From CAYRNY01 sp964425755 (GTDB lineage Bacteria > Chloroflexota > Anaerolineae > Aggregatilineales > Aggregatilineaceae), in the NCBI GenBank assembly GCA_964425755.1, contig CAYRNY010000011.1, forward strand, positions 1 to 64,000: a stretch of DNA of 64,000 nucleotides, in the 5' to 3' direction. The position numbers and the translations under genes are program-made. Shown here in pieces: positions 16,204 to 24,237 of this stretch. The stretch's first letter is position 1, and every line of letters starts with the position of its first letter. The notes under the pieces were generated by a model. The model had not been told where the DNA came from and did not search any database. It was given only the letters and a program-made list of their open reading frames with translations.

Positions 16204-17619
16204 ATGACCAACGGCAACGTAACGTTAGGTGTGATAATCGGTAATCGCGATTTTTTCCCGGATGCGCTGATCACCGAGGGCCGCAAAGAACTGCTGGGCG
16301 TGCTGGACGAACTCGGCATCCGCTACGTGGTGCTGGACGAGTCCACGACGCCGTTCGGCGCGGTCGAGACCTGGGAGCACGCGAAGAAGTGCGCCGCCCT
16401 GTTCCGCGAGCACGCGACCGAGATCGACGGGATTCTGGTCAGCCTGCCGAATTTTGGCGACGAAAAGGGCGTCGCCGAGTCGATCAAGCTTTCCGGGCTG
16501 AACGTGCCGATCCTGGTGCAGGCATTCCCCGATGATATCGGCAAGTTCAATCTCGAACGGCGACGCGACGCGTTCTGCGGCAAGATATCGGTGTGCAACA
16601 ACCTGTACCAGTACGATTACCCGTTCAGCGTGACCACGCTGCACACCGTCTATCCGAACGCGGACAGCTTCAAGGCCGACCTGCGTAAGTTCGTTGGCGT
16701 GTGCCGGGTCGTTAAGGGGCTGCGCAACGCGCGGCTTGGCGCGATCGGCGCGCGCCCGAACGCGTTTAACACGACGCGTTACAGCGAGAAACTGTTGCAG
16801 GCGTTCGGTGTCAGCGTGCAGACGATCGACCTGTCGGTCATCTTCGGGCGGGCCGCCAGACTCGCGGACGACGACCCGAAGGTCAAAGCCAAGCTGGAGT
16901 CGATCCGGGGCTACGTGCCGACCGGCGGCGTGCCGTCTGAGGCGGTGGTCAAGCAGGCCAAGCTGGGCATCGTGATCGACGACTGGATGCAGGAATACGA
17001 CATCGACGCGACCGCGATCCAGTGCTGGGACTCGCTGCAGCAGAATTACGGAGTCAACGTCTGCACGCTGATGAGCATGATGAGCGAGCAGCTCATGCCG
17101 AGCGCGTGCGAGGTGGACATCACCGGCACGCTGTCGATGTACGCGCTGTCGCTGGCGTCCGGCAAGCCCGCTGCGCTGGTGGACTGGAACAACAACTACG
17201 GCGACGATCCCGACAAGTGCGTGTTGTTCCACTGCGGCAACTGGGCCAAGAGCTTCTTCGACGAGGTGCAGATGGCGAACGCGGAGATCCTCGCCACCAC
17301 GCTCGGCACGGAGAACACTTACGGCACGGTCGCGGGGCGCACGCCCGCCGGGCCGTTCGGGTACGCGCGCATCACCACCGAGGACAAGACCGGACGCATC
17401 CGCGCGTATGTGGGCGACGGTGAGTTCGTGGATGACGCGCTGGAGACGTTCGGCAGCCGTGCGGTCGTGCGCGTGCCGGACCTGCAGGGCTTGCTGCGTT
17501 ACGTGTGCAAGAACGGGTTTGAGCACCACGCGGCGATGGCCCCCGCCCACGCGGCGGACATCCTGGCCGAGGCGTTTGAAACCTACTTTGGGTGGGACAC
17601 CTACCACCACAGCGGGTGA
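16204..17619 (+). CDS. L-fucose/arabinose isomerase-like protein (operon A paralogue)
   Basis: 471 aa of the FucI/AraA-like isomerase fold. The metal ligands expected for this family can be placed: E303 in SACEVDITGT, D327 in LVDWNNNYG, and H441/H442 in GFEHHAAM. An N-terminal region beginning VTLGVIIGNRDFFPD precedes the catalytic part. It is shorter than E. coli FucI and belongs to the broader 'fucose isomerase-like' group. It would convert the imported aldose to a ketose before the FGGY kinase acts. It is the last gene before a terminator-like hairpin. A clear paralogue lies at 18896-20314 on the other strand, which shares the IQCW, SACE and LVDWNNNYG blocks. Confidence 0.85.
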   Translation: MTNGNVTLGVIIGNRDFFPDALITEGRKELLGVLDELGIRYVVLDESTTPFGAVETWEHAKKCAALFREHATEIDGILVSLPNFGDEKGVAESIKLSGLNVPILVQAFPDDIGKFNLERRRDAFCGKISVCNNLYQYDYPFSVTTLHTVYPNADSFKADLRKFVGVCRVVKGLRNARLGAIGARPNAFNTTRYSEKLLQAFGVSVQTIDLSVIFGRAARLADDDPKVKAKLESIRGYVPTGGVPSEAVVKQAKLGIVIDDWMQEYDIDATAIQCWDSLQQNYGVNVCTLMSMMSEQLMPSACEVDITGTLSMYALSLASGKPAALVDWNNNYGDDPDKCVLFHCGNWAKSFFDEVQMANAEILATTLGTENTYGTVAGRTPAGPFGYARITTEDKTGRIRAYVGDGEFVDDALETFGSRAVVRVPDLQGLLRYVCKNGFEHHAAMAPAHAADILAEAFETYFGWDTYHHSG

Positions 17620-17644
17620 TTAATCGCCTGCTGGTGATGGTCCC

Positions 17645-17688
17645 GCAGCGCTCACACAACCGGACACGGTGTGAGCGCTGCGTTGTTT
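17645..17688 (+). terminator. Hairpin terminator after the transketolase operon
   Basis: GCAGCGCTCACAC (17645-17657) pairs perfectly with GTGTGAGCGCTGC (17669-17681): a 13-bp stem with an 11-nt loop, followed by GTTGTTT. It lies between two convergent genes (stops at 17619 on plus and 17703 on minus). The T-tract is short but the stem is very strong, so termination of the plus-strand operon is likely. Confidence 0.7.
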
Positions 17689-17702
17689 GCGGGGCCACCG
17701 GT

Positions 17703-18764
17703 TCACTCGCCGGGGTTGACCATCACCTTGAGCACATCGTCAGCGTAATGCGCGTTGATCTCGAACGCCTCACCGGTCCCGGCCAGGCCGAAGCGGTGCG
17801 AGACCAGCGCTTCCAGGTCTAGCGCGCCCTGGACTGTGAGCGGGATCGCGCGGGGGTAAGCGTGCTTCATGCGGCGGCTCAGCTTGAGCGTCAGCCCTTT
17901 GCGCCGGGCGGTGGAATGCGTGAAGAAGGCGTCGTCTTCGCCAGGGATGCCGACCAGCACGATCCGCGCGCCGAGGTCGGCCATCTCGACGGCCTGGCTC
18001 ACCGCGACGCCCGCCCAGGCCGCTTCGATCACCACCGGCACACCGCGTCCCCCCGTGAGCGCTTTGACAGCAGCGGCAGGATCGGCCTGGGTGATGTCGA
18101 CCACGTGGTCCGCGCCCCAGTCACGCGCCGCAGCCAGCCGCCACGCAAACTGATCGAGCGCGATCACCTGCCCGGCCCCGGACAGTTGCGCCAGCTTGAT
18201 GATCATCAGCCCGATCGGGCCGCAGCCTTGCACCGCCACCGTCTGCCCGATCCGGATCTTTGCCAGGTCCACCGCATGGATCGCAACGCCCAGCGGCTCC
18301 AGCAGCGCCCCCACCTCCAGCGAGAGCGCGTCGGGCAGCTTGAAGCAGTTGCGCGCGGGCACCGTGACGTATTCCTGCAGCGCGCCGTCGTGCGGCCACA
18401 GCCCCATGAACCAGTGATTGCGGCACAGGTTCGGGTGGCCCTGCTCGCACATATCACAATGCCAGCAGGATATCGTCGGCTCCACCGCGACACGGTCCCC
18501 GACGGCCAGCGGTTCGTGCAGGCCATCACGCGCGCGCTCGCCCACCGCCGTGACCACCCCGGCGAATTCATGCCCCAGGATCAACGGGTCCTGCACGACG
18601 GTATCGCCGATGCGCCCGTCGAGATACGTGTGCAGGTCGGACCCGCACACGCCGACCGAGCCGACCTGCACGATCGCTTCGTCCGGTCCCGGTGCGGGCG
18701 GGCGGTCAACTTCTTCAATGCGCATATCACGCGCGCCGTACAGTCTTGCAGCTTTCATTGTCAA
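17703..18764 (-). CDS. Zinc-dependent medium-chain alcohol/polyol dehydrogenase
   Basis: 353 aa of the sorbitol/threonine-dehydrogenase type. Catalytic zinc ligands are visible as C40 (GVCGSD), the His/Glu pair in GHEFAG, and the later LLEPLG glutamate. The structural zinc lobe is intact (C-x2-C-x2-C-x7-C in CWHCDMCEQGHPNLC). The Rossmann motif GCGPIG suggests NAD(P). It is the last gene of the minus-strand araB-araD-isomerase group, 131 bp after the isomerase start side, with a hairpin between. It probably oxidises a sugar alcohol or aldose related to the same pentose pathway. Substrate specificity cannot be read from the sequence. Confidence 0.88.
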   Translation of the reverse strand: MTMKAARLYGARDMRIEEVDRPPAPGPDEAIVQVGSVGVCGSDLHTYLDGRIGDTVVQDPLILGHEFAGVVTAVGERARDGLHEPLAVGDRVAVEPTISCWHCDMCEQGHPNLCRNHWFMGLWPHDGALQEYVTVPARNCFKLPDALSLEVGALLEPLGVAIHAVDLAKIRIGQTVAVQGCGPIGLMIIKLAQLSGAGQVIALDQFAWRLAAARDWGADHVVDITQADPAAAVKALTGGRGVPVVIEAAWAGVAVSQAVEMADLGARIVLVGIPGEDDAFFTHSTARRKGLTLKLSRRMKHAYPRAIPLTVQGALDLEALVSHRFGLAGTGEAFEINAHYADDVLKVMVNPGE

Positions 18765-18826
18765 CAGGTCCTTTTTCTTTCATGCCCGGCGCCGCGATCG
18801 CGGCGGGCGTGCGTGGTTATTCGGGA

Positions 18827-18855
18827 CGGAGGCCCGATACAGGACCGGGCCTCCG
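18827..18855 (-). other. Intercistronic hairpin between isomerase and dehydrogenase genes
   Basis: CGGAGGCCCG (18827-18836) and CGGGCCTCCG (18846-18855) form a perfect 10-bp stem with a 9-nt loop. No T-run follows on either strand, so it looks like a partial attenuator or mRNA-stabilising element rather than a full terminator. The dehydrogenase start lies about 60 bp further along the transcript. Confidence 0.6.
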
Positions 18856-18895
18856 AACATTCGCTGCGTGCGTATTGTACGCGATTGGCGGGGTT

Positions 18896-20314
18896 TTATC
18901 CAACGTGGTGGTACACGCGCCACCCCAGGTATTTCGTCAGCGCTTCCTCGACCGCGTCCGCGACCTGCGACAGGTTGATCGCGACGTGGTGCTCGTACCC
19001 GTTTTCGCAGATGTAGTGCAGCAGTTTTTGCAGGTTCGGCACCTCGACCACACCGTAACCGCCGAACGTGTCGACCGGGTCGTCGGTGAACTGCCCCTGC
19101 CCGACATACGCCGTGATCTCGCCCGCCAGGTCATCGGTGCTGATGCGCAGGTAGGTGAACGGCTCGGTCTTCACACGCCCGTAGATCGTGCCCCAGGTGT
19201 TCTCTTTGCCCACACTGCCCGCGATGATCTCCTGGTATTCCATCACCGGGATCTCGTCCGTGAAGACGCTCTTCGGCAGGTTGGAGCAGTGGAACACGAC
19301 GCCCTTGTTTGGGTCGTCGCCGTAGTTGTTGTTCCAGTCCACCAGCGCGCTCGGTTTGCCGGACGCGAGCGCCATCGCGTACATCGCCGCCGTCCCCGCA
19401 ATATCGGTCTCGCACGCCGACGGGGCCAGGCTGTCGCTGAGCATGCTCATCAACGTGCACGGCACGACGCCGAAGAACTCCTGCATGCTGGTCCAGCACT
19501 GGATCGCGGTGGCGTCGTATTCGTTTTCGGCGATCCACTCATCCATGACCACGCCCAGCTTGGCGATCCGCTGCATGGATTGCTCAGGGACTTTCATCGC
19601 GTTGGCGTAGGCCCTGACTGCGTCGATCTTCTGCACCACGCGCGGATCGTCGTCCGCCAGCCGCCTGATGCGGCCAAACGCTTCCGACAGGTCCAGCGTC
19701 TCGACCGTGATGCCGGCGTTCTCAAGCAGCTTTTCGCTGAAGCGCACGGTGTTGAAGGCAACCGGGCGCGCGCCCAACATGCCAAACCGCGCCCGGCGCA
19801 TGCCACGCGTCACGCGGCAGACGGCGGCGAACCAGCGCAGGTCTTCGCGGAAGCTGTCGCTGGTCGGGTCGACCGTGTGCAGCCGCGTCAGGCTGAAAGG
19901 AATCCCGTACTGGCGCAGGTTATTGCAGGCCGACATCTTGCCGCAGAAACTGTCGCGGCGGTACTCCAGCGACATCTTGGTCGCGTCATCCGGGAAGGCT
20001 TGGATCAACACCGGCACGTTGAGATCGGCGAAACGTAACGTGTTCGCGATGCCGCGCTCGTCGCCAAAGTTCGGCAGCGTGACCAGCACGCCGTCGATCT
20101 CCTCGCGGTGCGCTTTGAACAGTTCGGCACACTTGTGCGCGTCGCTCAGGCTCTCGACACTGCCGTATTCCGTGTCGTCCGGGCTGAGCGCGATCACGTT
20201 GATGCCCTCTTGTTCCAGCACTTCCAGGATCGTTTCGCGCCCGGATTGGCATAAATGGCTGGGGAAAAAGCCCCGGTTACCGACGATCAAACCAAGTGTT
20301 ACGTTTTGTTTCAT
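18896..20314 (-). CDS. L-fucose/arabinose isomerase-like protein (arabinose operon paralogue)
   Basis: 472 aa, the same family as 16204-17619. It keeps the putative metal ligands in SACETDIAGT, LVDWNNNYG and GYEHHVAI and begins NVTLGLIVGNRGFFPSHL. The gene lies downstream of araB and araD on the minus strand, and no canonical AraA is present in the window. The simplest reading is that this enzyme performs the aldose-ketose step (L-arabinose to L-ribulose or a related sugar) that AraA normally does. AraA and FucI share a fold, so this substitution is plausible but untested. The start has a good ribosome binding site (GAGGA, 8 nt). Confidence 0.85.
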   Translation of the reverse strand: MKQNVTLGLIVGNRGFFPSHLCQSGRETILEVLEQEGINVIALSPDDTEYGSVESLSDAHKCAELFKAHREEIDGVLVTLPNFGDERGIANTLRFADLNVPVLIQAFPDDATKMSLEYRRDSFCGKMSACNNLRQYGIPFSLTRLHTVDPTSDSFREDLRWFAAVCRVTRGMRRARFGMLGARPVAFNTVRFSEKLLENAGITVETLDLSEAFGRIRRLADDDPRVVQKIDAVRAYANAMKVPEQSMQRIAKLGVVMDEWIAENEYDATAIQCWTSMQEFFGVVPCTLMSMLSDSLAPSACETDIAGTAAMYAMALASGKPSALVDWNNNYGDDPNKGVVFHCSNLPKSVFTDEIPVMEYQEIIAGSVGKENTWGTIYGRVKTEPFTYLRISTDDLAGEITAYVGQGQFTDDPVDTFGGYGVVEVPNLQKLLHYICENGYEHHVAINLSQVADAVEEALTKYLGWRVYHHVG

Positions 20315-20358
20315 GATATATCCTCGCGTAAATAAGTTAAAGATTTAGGCGTCCCGCG

Positions 20359-21039
20359 TTAACGATCCGGCGTTGGGCGGTCCGGCTGGCCGTAGACCGT
20401 TGTGTAGCGTTTGTGCAGCGCCGCGATATCGTCCGGCGCGATCGGGAGCGGCTCGCCAAGCTGGTAGGCCAGGAACACGGTCCGCGCGACATCTTCGCAC
20501 ATCACCGCCGCTTTGACGGCCTTTTCCGGCGTCGGCCCGATGGCGAACACGCCGTGATTCCGCATGATCACAGCGGGCGAACGCGGGTTTGGACCTTCGC
20601 GCAGCGTCCGCACCACTTCGCGTCCGATCTCCTCGCCGCCGATCAGCGCGAACCCGCCACACGGGATCACGCCGCCGAACTCGTCGGCCATCGCGGTAAG
20701 CACGCACGGGATATCGCGCCCCACCGCCGCCCACGCGGTCGCGTAGGGGCTGTGCGTGTGCACGATGCCGCCTACCTCGGGCATCTCGCGGTAGATGTAG
20801 CAGTGCGTCGCCATATCGGACGATGCCGCGAGATCGCCCTCGACAAGCTGCCCGTGCGCGTCCACGATGACCATGTTTTCCGGCCCCAGGTCCTCGAACT
20901 TGACTCCGCTGGGCTTGATCACCACGTGCCCGGTCTCAAAGTCGCGCCCGCTGATGTTGCCCGACGTCCACGTGACGAGCTGGTTGGCGGGCAGCAGTGC
21001 GTGAAGATCGGCAACGGTCTTGCGTAATGTTTCGAGCAT
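20359..21039 (-). CDS. araD: L-ribulose-5-phosphate 4-epimerase / class II aldolase
   Basis: 226 aa, the usual size. Zinc-site features are SSDMATH, HTHSPYATAWA (the HxH pair) and the later RNHGVFAIG histidine. The Asp in the SSD block matches AraD epimerases, whereas L-fuculose-phosphate aldolases have Glu at this place. The C terminus (KRYTTVYGQ) is also AraD-like. It would convert L-ribulose-5-phosphate to D-xylulose-5-phosphate after AraB acts. It sits between araB (20 bp upstream on the transcript) and the FucI-like isomerase, with a clear AAAGGAG site before the ATG. Confidence 0.85.
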   Translation of the reverse strand: MLETLRKTVADLHALLPANQLVTWTSGNISGRDFETGHVVIKPSGVKFEDLGPENMVIVDAHGQLVEGDLAASSDMATHCYIYREMPEVGGIVHTHSPYATAWAAVGRDIPCVLTAMADEFGGVIPCGGFALIGGEEIGREVVRTLREGPNPRSPAVIMRNHGVFAIGPTPEKAVKAAVMCEDVARTVFLAYQLGEPLPIAPDDIAALHKRYTTVYGQPDRPTPDR

Positions 21040-21059
21040 GGCGGTCTCCTTTGCCGCGA

Positions 21060-22721
21060 TCAGTCGATGCCGCGTGCCTCGTTGCGGATGGCGCGAAGCC
21101 GTTTCATGACGTCGTTTTCGCCGCGCCCGAAGTAATCATGCAGCGTGACGTACTCGGCGTACAGCCGGTCGTACACTGCCTGGTGTTCGGGGATCGGGCG
21201 GTATATTTCGTCTTTCAGCTTGCCCATTTTGGCGGCGGCAGCTTGAATGTCGGGGTAAGCGCCGGCAGCAACCGCTGCGTGCATCGCGCTGCCGAGGGCC
21301 GGTCCTTGATCGCTGCCGATGATGCGGAACTCGCGCCCCGTCACGTCGACATAAATCTGCATCAGCAGCTTGTTTTTCTCCGGCAGGCCCCCCGCCGCGA
21401 CCAGTTCGGTGATCGGCACGCCGCTTTTTTCAAACGCCTCGATGATCACGCGCGTGCCGAAAGCGGTGGACTCGATCAGCGCGCGGTAGATATCCGGGGC
21501 GCGCGTCCCCAGCGTCGCGCCGATGAGCAGGCCGCTGAGGTCCACATCGACCAGCACCGATCGGTTGCCGTTCCACCAGTCCAGCGCCAGCAAGCCGTGC
21601 TCGCCGGGTTTCTGTTTGGCGGCTTCGTTTTCCAGGTGCTGGTGCAGGTCCACGCCTGCGTCGCGGGCGGCCTGGTGGTATTCCGGCGGCACAGCATGAT
21701 CGACGAACCAGGCGAAGATATCGCCGACGCCGCTTTGCCCGGCCTCGTAACCGTACATGCCGGGGATGATGCCGCCATCCACCACGCCGCACATGCCCGG
21801 CACCTCGTGCAGCGAATCGCTTAACACCATGTGGCATGTGCTGGTGCCCATGATCATCACCATGCGCCCCGGCTCGACCACCTGCGCCGCCGGCACGGTC
21901 ACGTGCGCGTCGACGTTGGCGACCGCCACCGCGATCCCTGGCTTCAGCCCGGTCCACGCTGCCGCCTCGGCGGTCAGGTCGCCCGCGCGCCCGCCCAGGG
22001 GGGCCAGCTCGGTTTTCATCTTGGTCTCGACCACGTCGACCAGCTCCGGGTGCAACGCGGCCAGGTATTCCTTGTCGGGGAATTTTCCGTCCTGGTAGAT
22101 CGCCTTATAGCCTGCCGTGCACGTGTTGCGCGTTTCGACGCCGCAAAGCTGCCACACGACCCAGTCCGCCGCTTCGAGCATGCGGTCGGCTTCGTGGTAG
22201 ATCTCCGGCGCTTCGTGCAGGATTTGCAGCATCTTACTGAAGAACCACTCGGACGAAATCTTGCCGCCGTAACGCGCCAGCCAGTCGCGCCCCATGTCGC
22301 GCGCGGTGGCGTTGATCTGGTCGGCTTCGGGTTGGGCGGCATGGTGCTTCCACAGCTTGACCCAGGCGTGTGGATTGTCGCGCAGTTCCGGCAGGCGGCA
22401 CAGCGGCGTGCCGTCGGCCTTGGTGGGCAGCATGGTGCAGGCCGTGAAGTCGATCCCGATCCCGATCACATCATCCGGATCGACGCCGCTGGCTTCAAGT
22501 GCCTGGGGCACGGCGTGCTTGAACACGCCGACGTAGTCATCCGGGTTTTGAAGCGCCCATTCCGGGGGCAGGGGTTTCTCGCTGCCGGGCAAGTGCTCGT
22601 CGATCACACCGTCCGGGTAGGTGTACACGGCGCTGCCAAGCTCCGCGCCATCTTCCACGCGCACGACGACCGCGCGCCCTGATTCGGTGCCAAAATCAAC
22701 GCCAATCGTATATGTCGCCAT
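21060..22721 (-). CDS. araB: Ribulokinase
   Basis: 553 aa from the ATG at 22721, where GGAGC lies just upstream; a longer frame to 22796 is not supported. The N terminus TIGVDFGTESGRAVVV and the overall length are characteristic of AraB within the FGGY family. Further blocks are GIDFTACTMLPT, AHVTVPAAQVVEPG and GGLPEKNKLLMQIYVD. It phosphorylates L-ribulose using ATP. It is the first gene of the araB-araD-isomerase-dehydrogenase operon and is preceded by a strong promoter with an overlapping LacI-type operator (22810-22860). Confidence 0.93.
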   Translation of the reverse strand: MATYTIGVDFGTESGRAVVVRVEDGAELGSAVYTYPDGVIDEHLPGSEKPLPPEWALQNPDDYVGVFKHAVPQALEASGVDPDDVIGIGIDFTACTMLPTKADGTPLCRLPELRDNPHAWVKLWKHHAAQPEADQINATARDMGRDWLARYGGKISSEWFFSKMLQILHEAPEIYHEADRMLEAADWVVWQLCGVETRNTCTAGYKAIYQDGKFPDKEYLAALHPELVDVVETKMKTELAPLGGRAGDLTAEAAAWTGLKPGIAVAVANVDAHVTVPAAQVVEPGRMVMIMGTSTCHMVLSDSLHEVPGMCGVVDGGIIPGMYGYEAGQSGVGDIFAWFVDHAVPPEYHQAARDAGVDLHQHLENEAAKQKPGEHGLLALDWWNGNRSVLVDVDLSGLLIGATLGTRAPDIYRALIESTAFGTRVIIEAFEKSGVPITELVAAGGLPEKNKLLMQIYVDVTGREFRIIGSDQGPALGSAMHAAVAAGAYPDIQAAAAKMGKLKDEIYRPIPEHQAVYDRLYAEYVTLHDYFGRGENDVMKRLRAIRNEARGID

Positions 22722-22809
22722 ATGCTCCGCTCTCTTTTTAAAATTAATGCCGTACTGGGTGTTGAATACCGCCGGGGGTGATCGCACAACGATCACCGTT
22801 GTAATGTAT

Positions 22810-22860
22810 TGTTAGCGCAAACATACACTTAGTATAGTATGGCTGACTTTGCGCTGTCAA
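22810..22860 (-). promoter_or_regulatory. araB operon promoter with LacI-type operator
   Basis: Read on the minus strand: TTGACA (consensus -35, plus coordinates 22855-22860), 18-bp spacer, TATACT (22831-22836). Downstream, the palindrome TGTTTGCGCTAACA (22810-22823) covers or follows the start site, a repressor position. A 53-bp block here matches 29648-29700 at about 43 positions by eye, so both operons share promoter and operator. The related palindrome at 29811-29824 lies over the LacI gene promoter. Confidence 0.75.
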
Positions 22861-22960
22861 TCGATTGTGCAGCCACCAGACCTCAGCCGCAGGGCCTCGC
22901 CCTCGCAGGAAATTGACGCATTCACGTGAACGTGTGCGCGTGGCAGGCGGTGCAACCACC

Positions 22961-22974
22961 TGTTAGCGTTATCA
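22961..22974. promoter_or_regulatory. Auxiliary LacI-type operator
   Basis: TGTTAGCGTTATCA differs at one base from the operator at the lacI-type gene (29811-29824, TGTTAGCGCTATCA). It lies about 151 bp from the araB operator, a spacing compatible with DNA looping between two repressor dimers. Not tested. Confidence 0.6.
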
Positions 22975-23040
22975 GTTCAATGACGCAATCTGGCGGACGA
23001 GTCACTCTGCCCGCTGAAGCCACGCGCACGCTGTCCTTTG

Positions 23041-23085
23041 CATCAAAATAACGGGTGGGAACGAAGGAGATTACGTCCCCACCCG
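23041..23085 (-). terminator. Intrinsic terminator of the Frc-type transporter/UroD operon
   Basis: On the minus strand CGGGTGGG (23078-23085) pairs with CCCACCCG (23052-23059), followed by TTATTTTGATG. It lies 57 bp beyond the stop codon of the last UroD-like gene (23142). Stem plus T-rich tail is the usual rho-independent pattern. Confidence 0.65.
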
Positions 23086-23095
23086 GACCGGATTA

Positions 23096-23130
23096 CCGGT
23101 GATCTGACGCTCACGGGATCAGACCACCGG
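23096..23130. other. Inverted repeat after the last UroD-like gene
   Basis: CCGGTGATCTGA (23096-23107) and TCAGACCACCGG (23119-23130) form a 12-bp stem with one mismatch. It directly precedes the terminator at 23041-23085 on the transcript and may stabilise the mRNA end. Confidence 0.5.
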
Positions 23131-23141
23131 CGTGCATGCAA

Positions 23142-24230
23142 TCATGTGGTAGGGTATGGCGTCTGCGTGATCGCGTCCACCATCGCCCAGAAGTTCTCCA
23201 ATGGTGTGTCAAGCTGCACGTGATGCGTCGGCCCCAGGATCAACCCGCCGCCCGCCCCGACCGTGTGTAGCCGCCGGATGATCTCGTCCCGTACGGCAGC
23301 GGGCGTGCCGAACGGCAGTGTGTGCTGTTCGTCCACCGTGCCCCAGAAGCACAGCCGGTCCCCAAACTGCCGCTTGACCTCCGCCGGGTCCATTGACGCG
23401 GGCTGGACCGGGTTCAGCACATCGACACCGATCTCGATCAACTCGGGGATGATCGGCATGATGTTGCCGTCCGAATGGTAAGCCACTCTCACCGCCGGGT
23501 TGATCGCTTTCAACTCCGCGATGAAGGTCGCCATGCGCGGTTTCAAGAAGCGGCGCCAGTGGCGCGGCGAGATCAACATGCGCTGTTGCGTGCCGATATC
23601 GTCACCGGTCCAGATCATATCGACGCCGAGTTCGACCAGGCGCTTGGCGGCGGCCAGGTGGTAACGGAAGGGGATATCCAGAATGTAGGCGGCCACGTCG
23701 GGCGCTTCCGCCAGGTCCATCAACATCCGCTGCAACCCGCGCAGCGCCCAGGCGGTCTCGAAGATCGTGGTGACCGTCACGCCGACGATCCAGTACGTGT
23801 CGCCGAACTCGCGCACCACGCGTTCCGCCTCGGTGTACAACTCCGGGCGCGTGGGATCGGGTGGTTTGTAGTCCGCGATCGCGGCGTCGTCGGCCAGCGG
23901 GTGGCCCACGATCTCGGTGTAATGCCCTGTTCCGAACAGCGTTTCGTATGGCTGCGAGCGCCAGCCGACGCCCCACTCATCGACGTAATCGCCGTCCTGC
24001 TGGTAGTACGAATTGGCCCAGCCGACCGATGTCAGCAGCATGTCTTCACCGATCGCGCGTTCCAGTTCGTAGGTATTGCCGCCGCCATGCGGGTTGTGCA
24101 CCGTCTCGCCCTTGAGCGCGAGGTCCGCCCGCAGGCGCGCGGCGAACTCCGGCGTGAAGCTGATCTGCATCGGGCAGCGGTCCGGCACCTCGTGGTTGAG
24201 CGCAGCCGCCACGCGTTCGCGGTGGTTCAT
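23142..24230 (-). CDS. Uroporphyrinogen decarboxylase-family protein, paralogue 1
   Basis: 362 aa from the ATG at 24230 (MNHRERVAAALNHEVPDRCP), the standard beginning of UroD-like proteins. The family includes haem-pathway UroD and the corrinoid/zinc methyltransferases MtaA, MtbA and CmuA. Here the strand that carries the zinc H-x-C in methyltransferases reads YHSDGNIMPI, without Cys, so this copy probably lacks that metal site. It is the last of three UroD-like genes downstream of a sugar transporter, so haem synthesis is an unlikely role. Function unknown; perhaps demethylation or another C1 step on a methylated substrate. Confidence 0.8.
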   Translation of the reverse strand: MNHRERVAAALNHEVPDRCPMQISFTPEFAARLRADLALKGETVHNPHGGGNTYELERAIGEDMLLTSVGWANSYYQQDGDYVDEWGVGWRSQPYETLFGTGHYTEIVGHPLADDAAIADYKPPDPTRPELYTEAERVVREFGDTYWIVGVTVTTIFETAWALRGLQRMLMDLAEAPDVAAYILDIPFRYHLAAAKRLVELGVDMIWTGDDIGTQQRMLISPRHWRRFLKPRMATFIAELKAINPAVRVAYHSDGNIMPIIPELIEIGVDVLNPVQPASMDPAEVKRQFGDRLCFWGTVDEQHTLPFGTPAAVRDEIIRRLHTVGAGGGLILGPTHHVQLDTPLENFWAMVDAITQTPYPTT

Positions 24231-24237
24231 GGCTAAC

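Larger units (their letters stand above)
22722..23141. other. 420-bp intergenic region with promoter, two operators and a terminator
   Basis: No gene is visible. From left to right on the minus-strand logic it holds the araB leader (22722-22809), the araB promoter/operator (22810-22860), a second operator copy (22961-22974) about 150 bp upstream of the first, the terminator of the UroD-like operon (23041-23085) and another strong inverted repeat (23096-23130). Confidence 0.7.

Noticed and set aside
14640..16319. Very long open frame (about 560 codons) on the minus strand opposite the FGGY kinase
   Set aside because: It mirrors the strong codon bias of the plus-strand kinase, which carries full FGGY motifs. 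The minus-strand translation is Arg/His/Gln-rich without any recognisable domain.
16225..17610. Long minus-strand open frame opposite the FucI-like isomerase
   Set aside because: Same artefact of G+C-rich coding DNA; the plus-strand gene has metal ligands, a start site and operon context.
16204..20314. The two FucI-like genes as a large inverted DNA repeat
   Set aside because: They are paralogues with shared protein motifs but the DNA is clearly diverged, so it is not a recent repeat.
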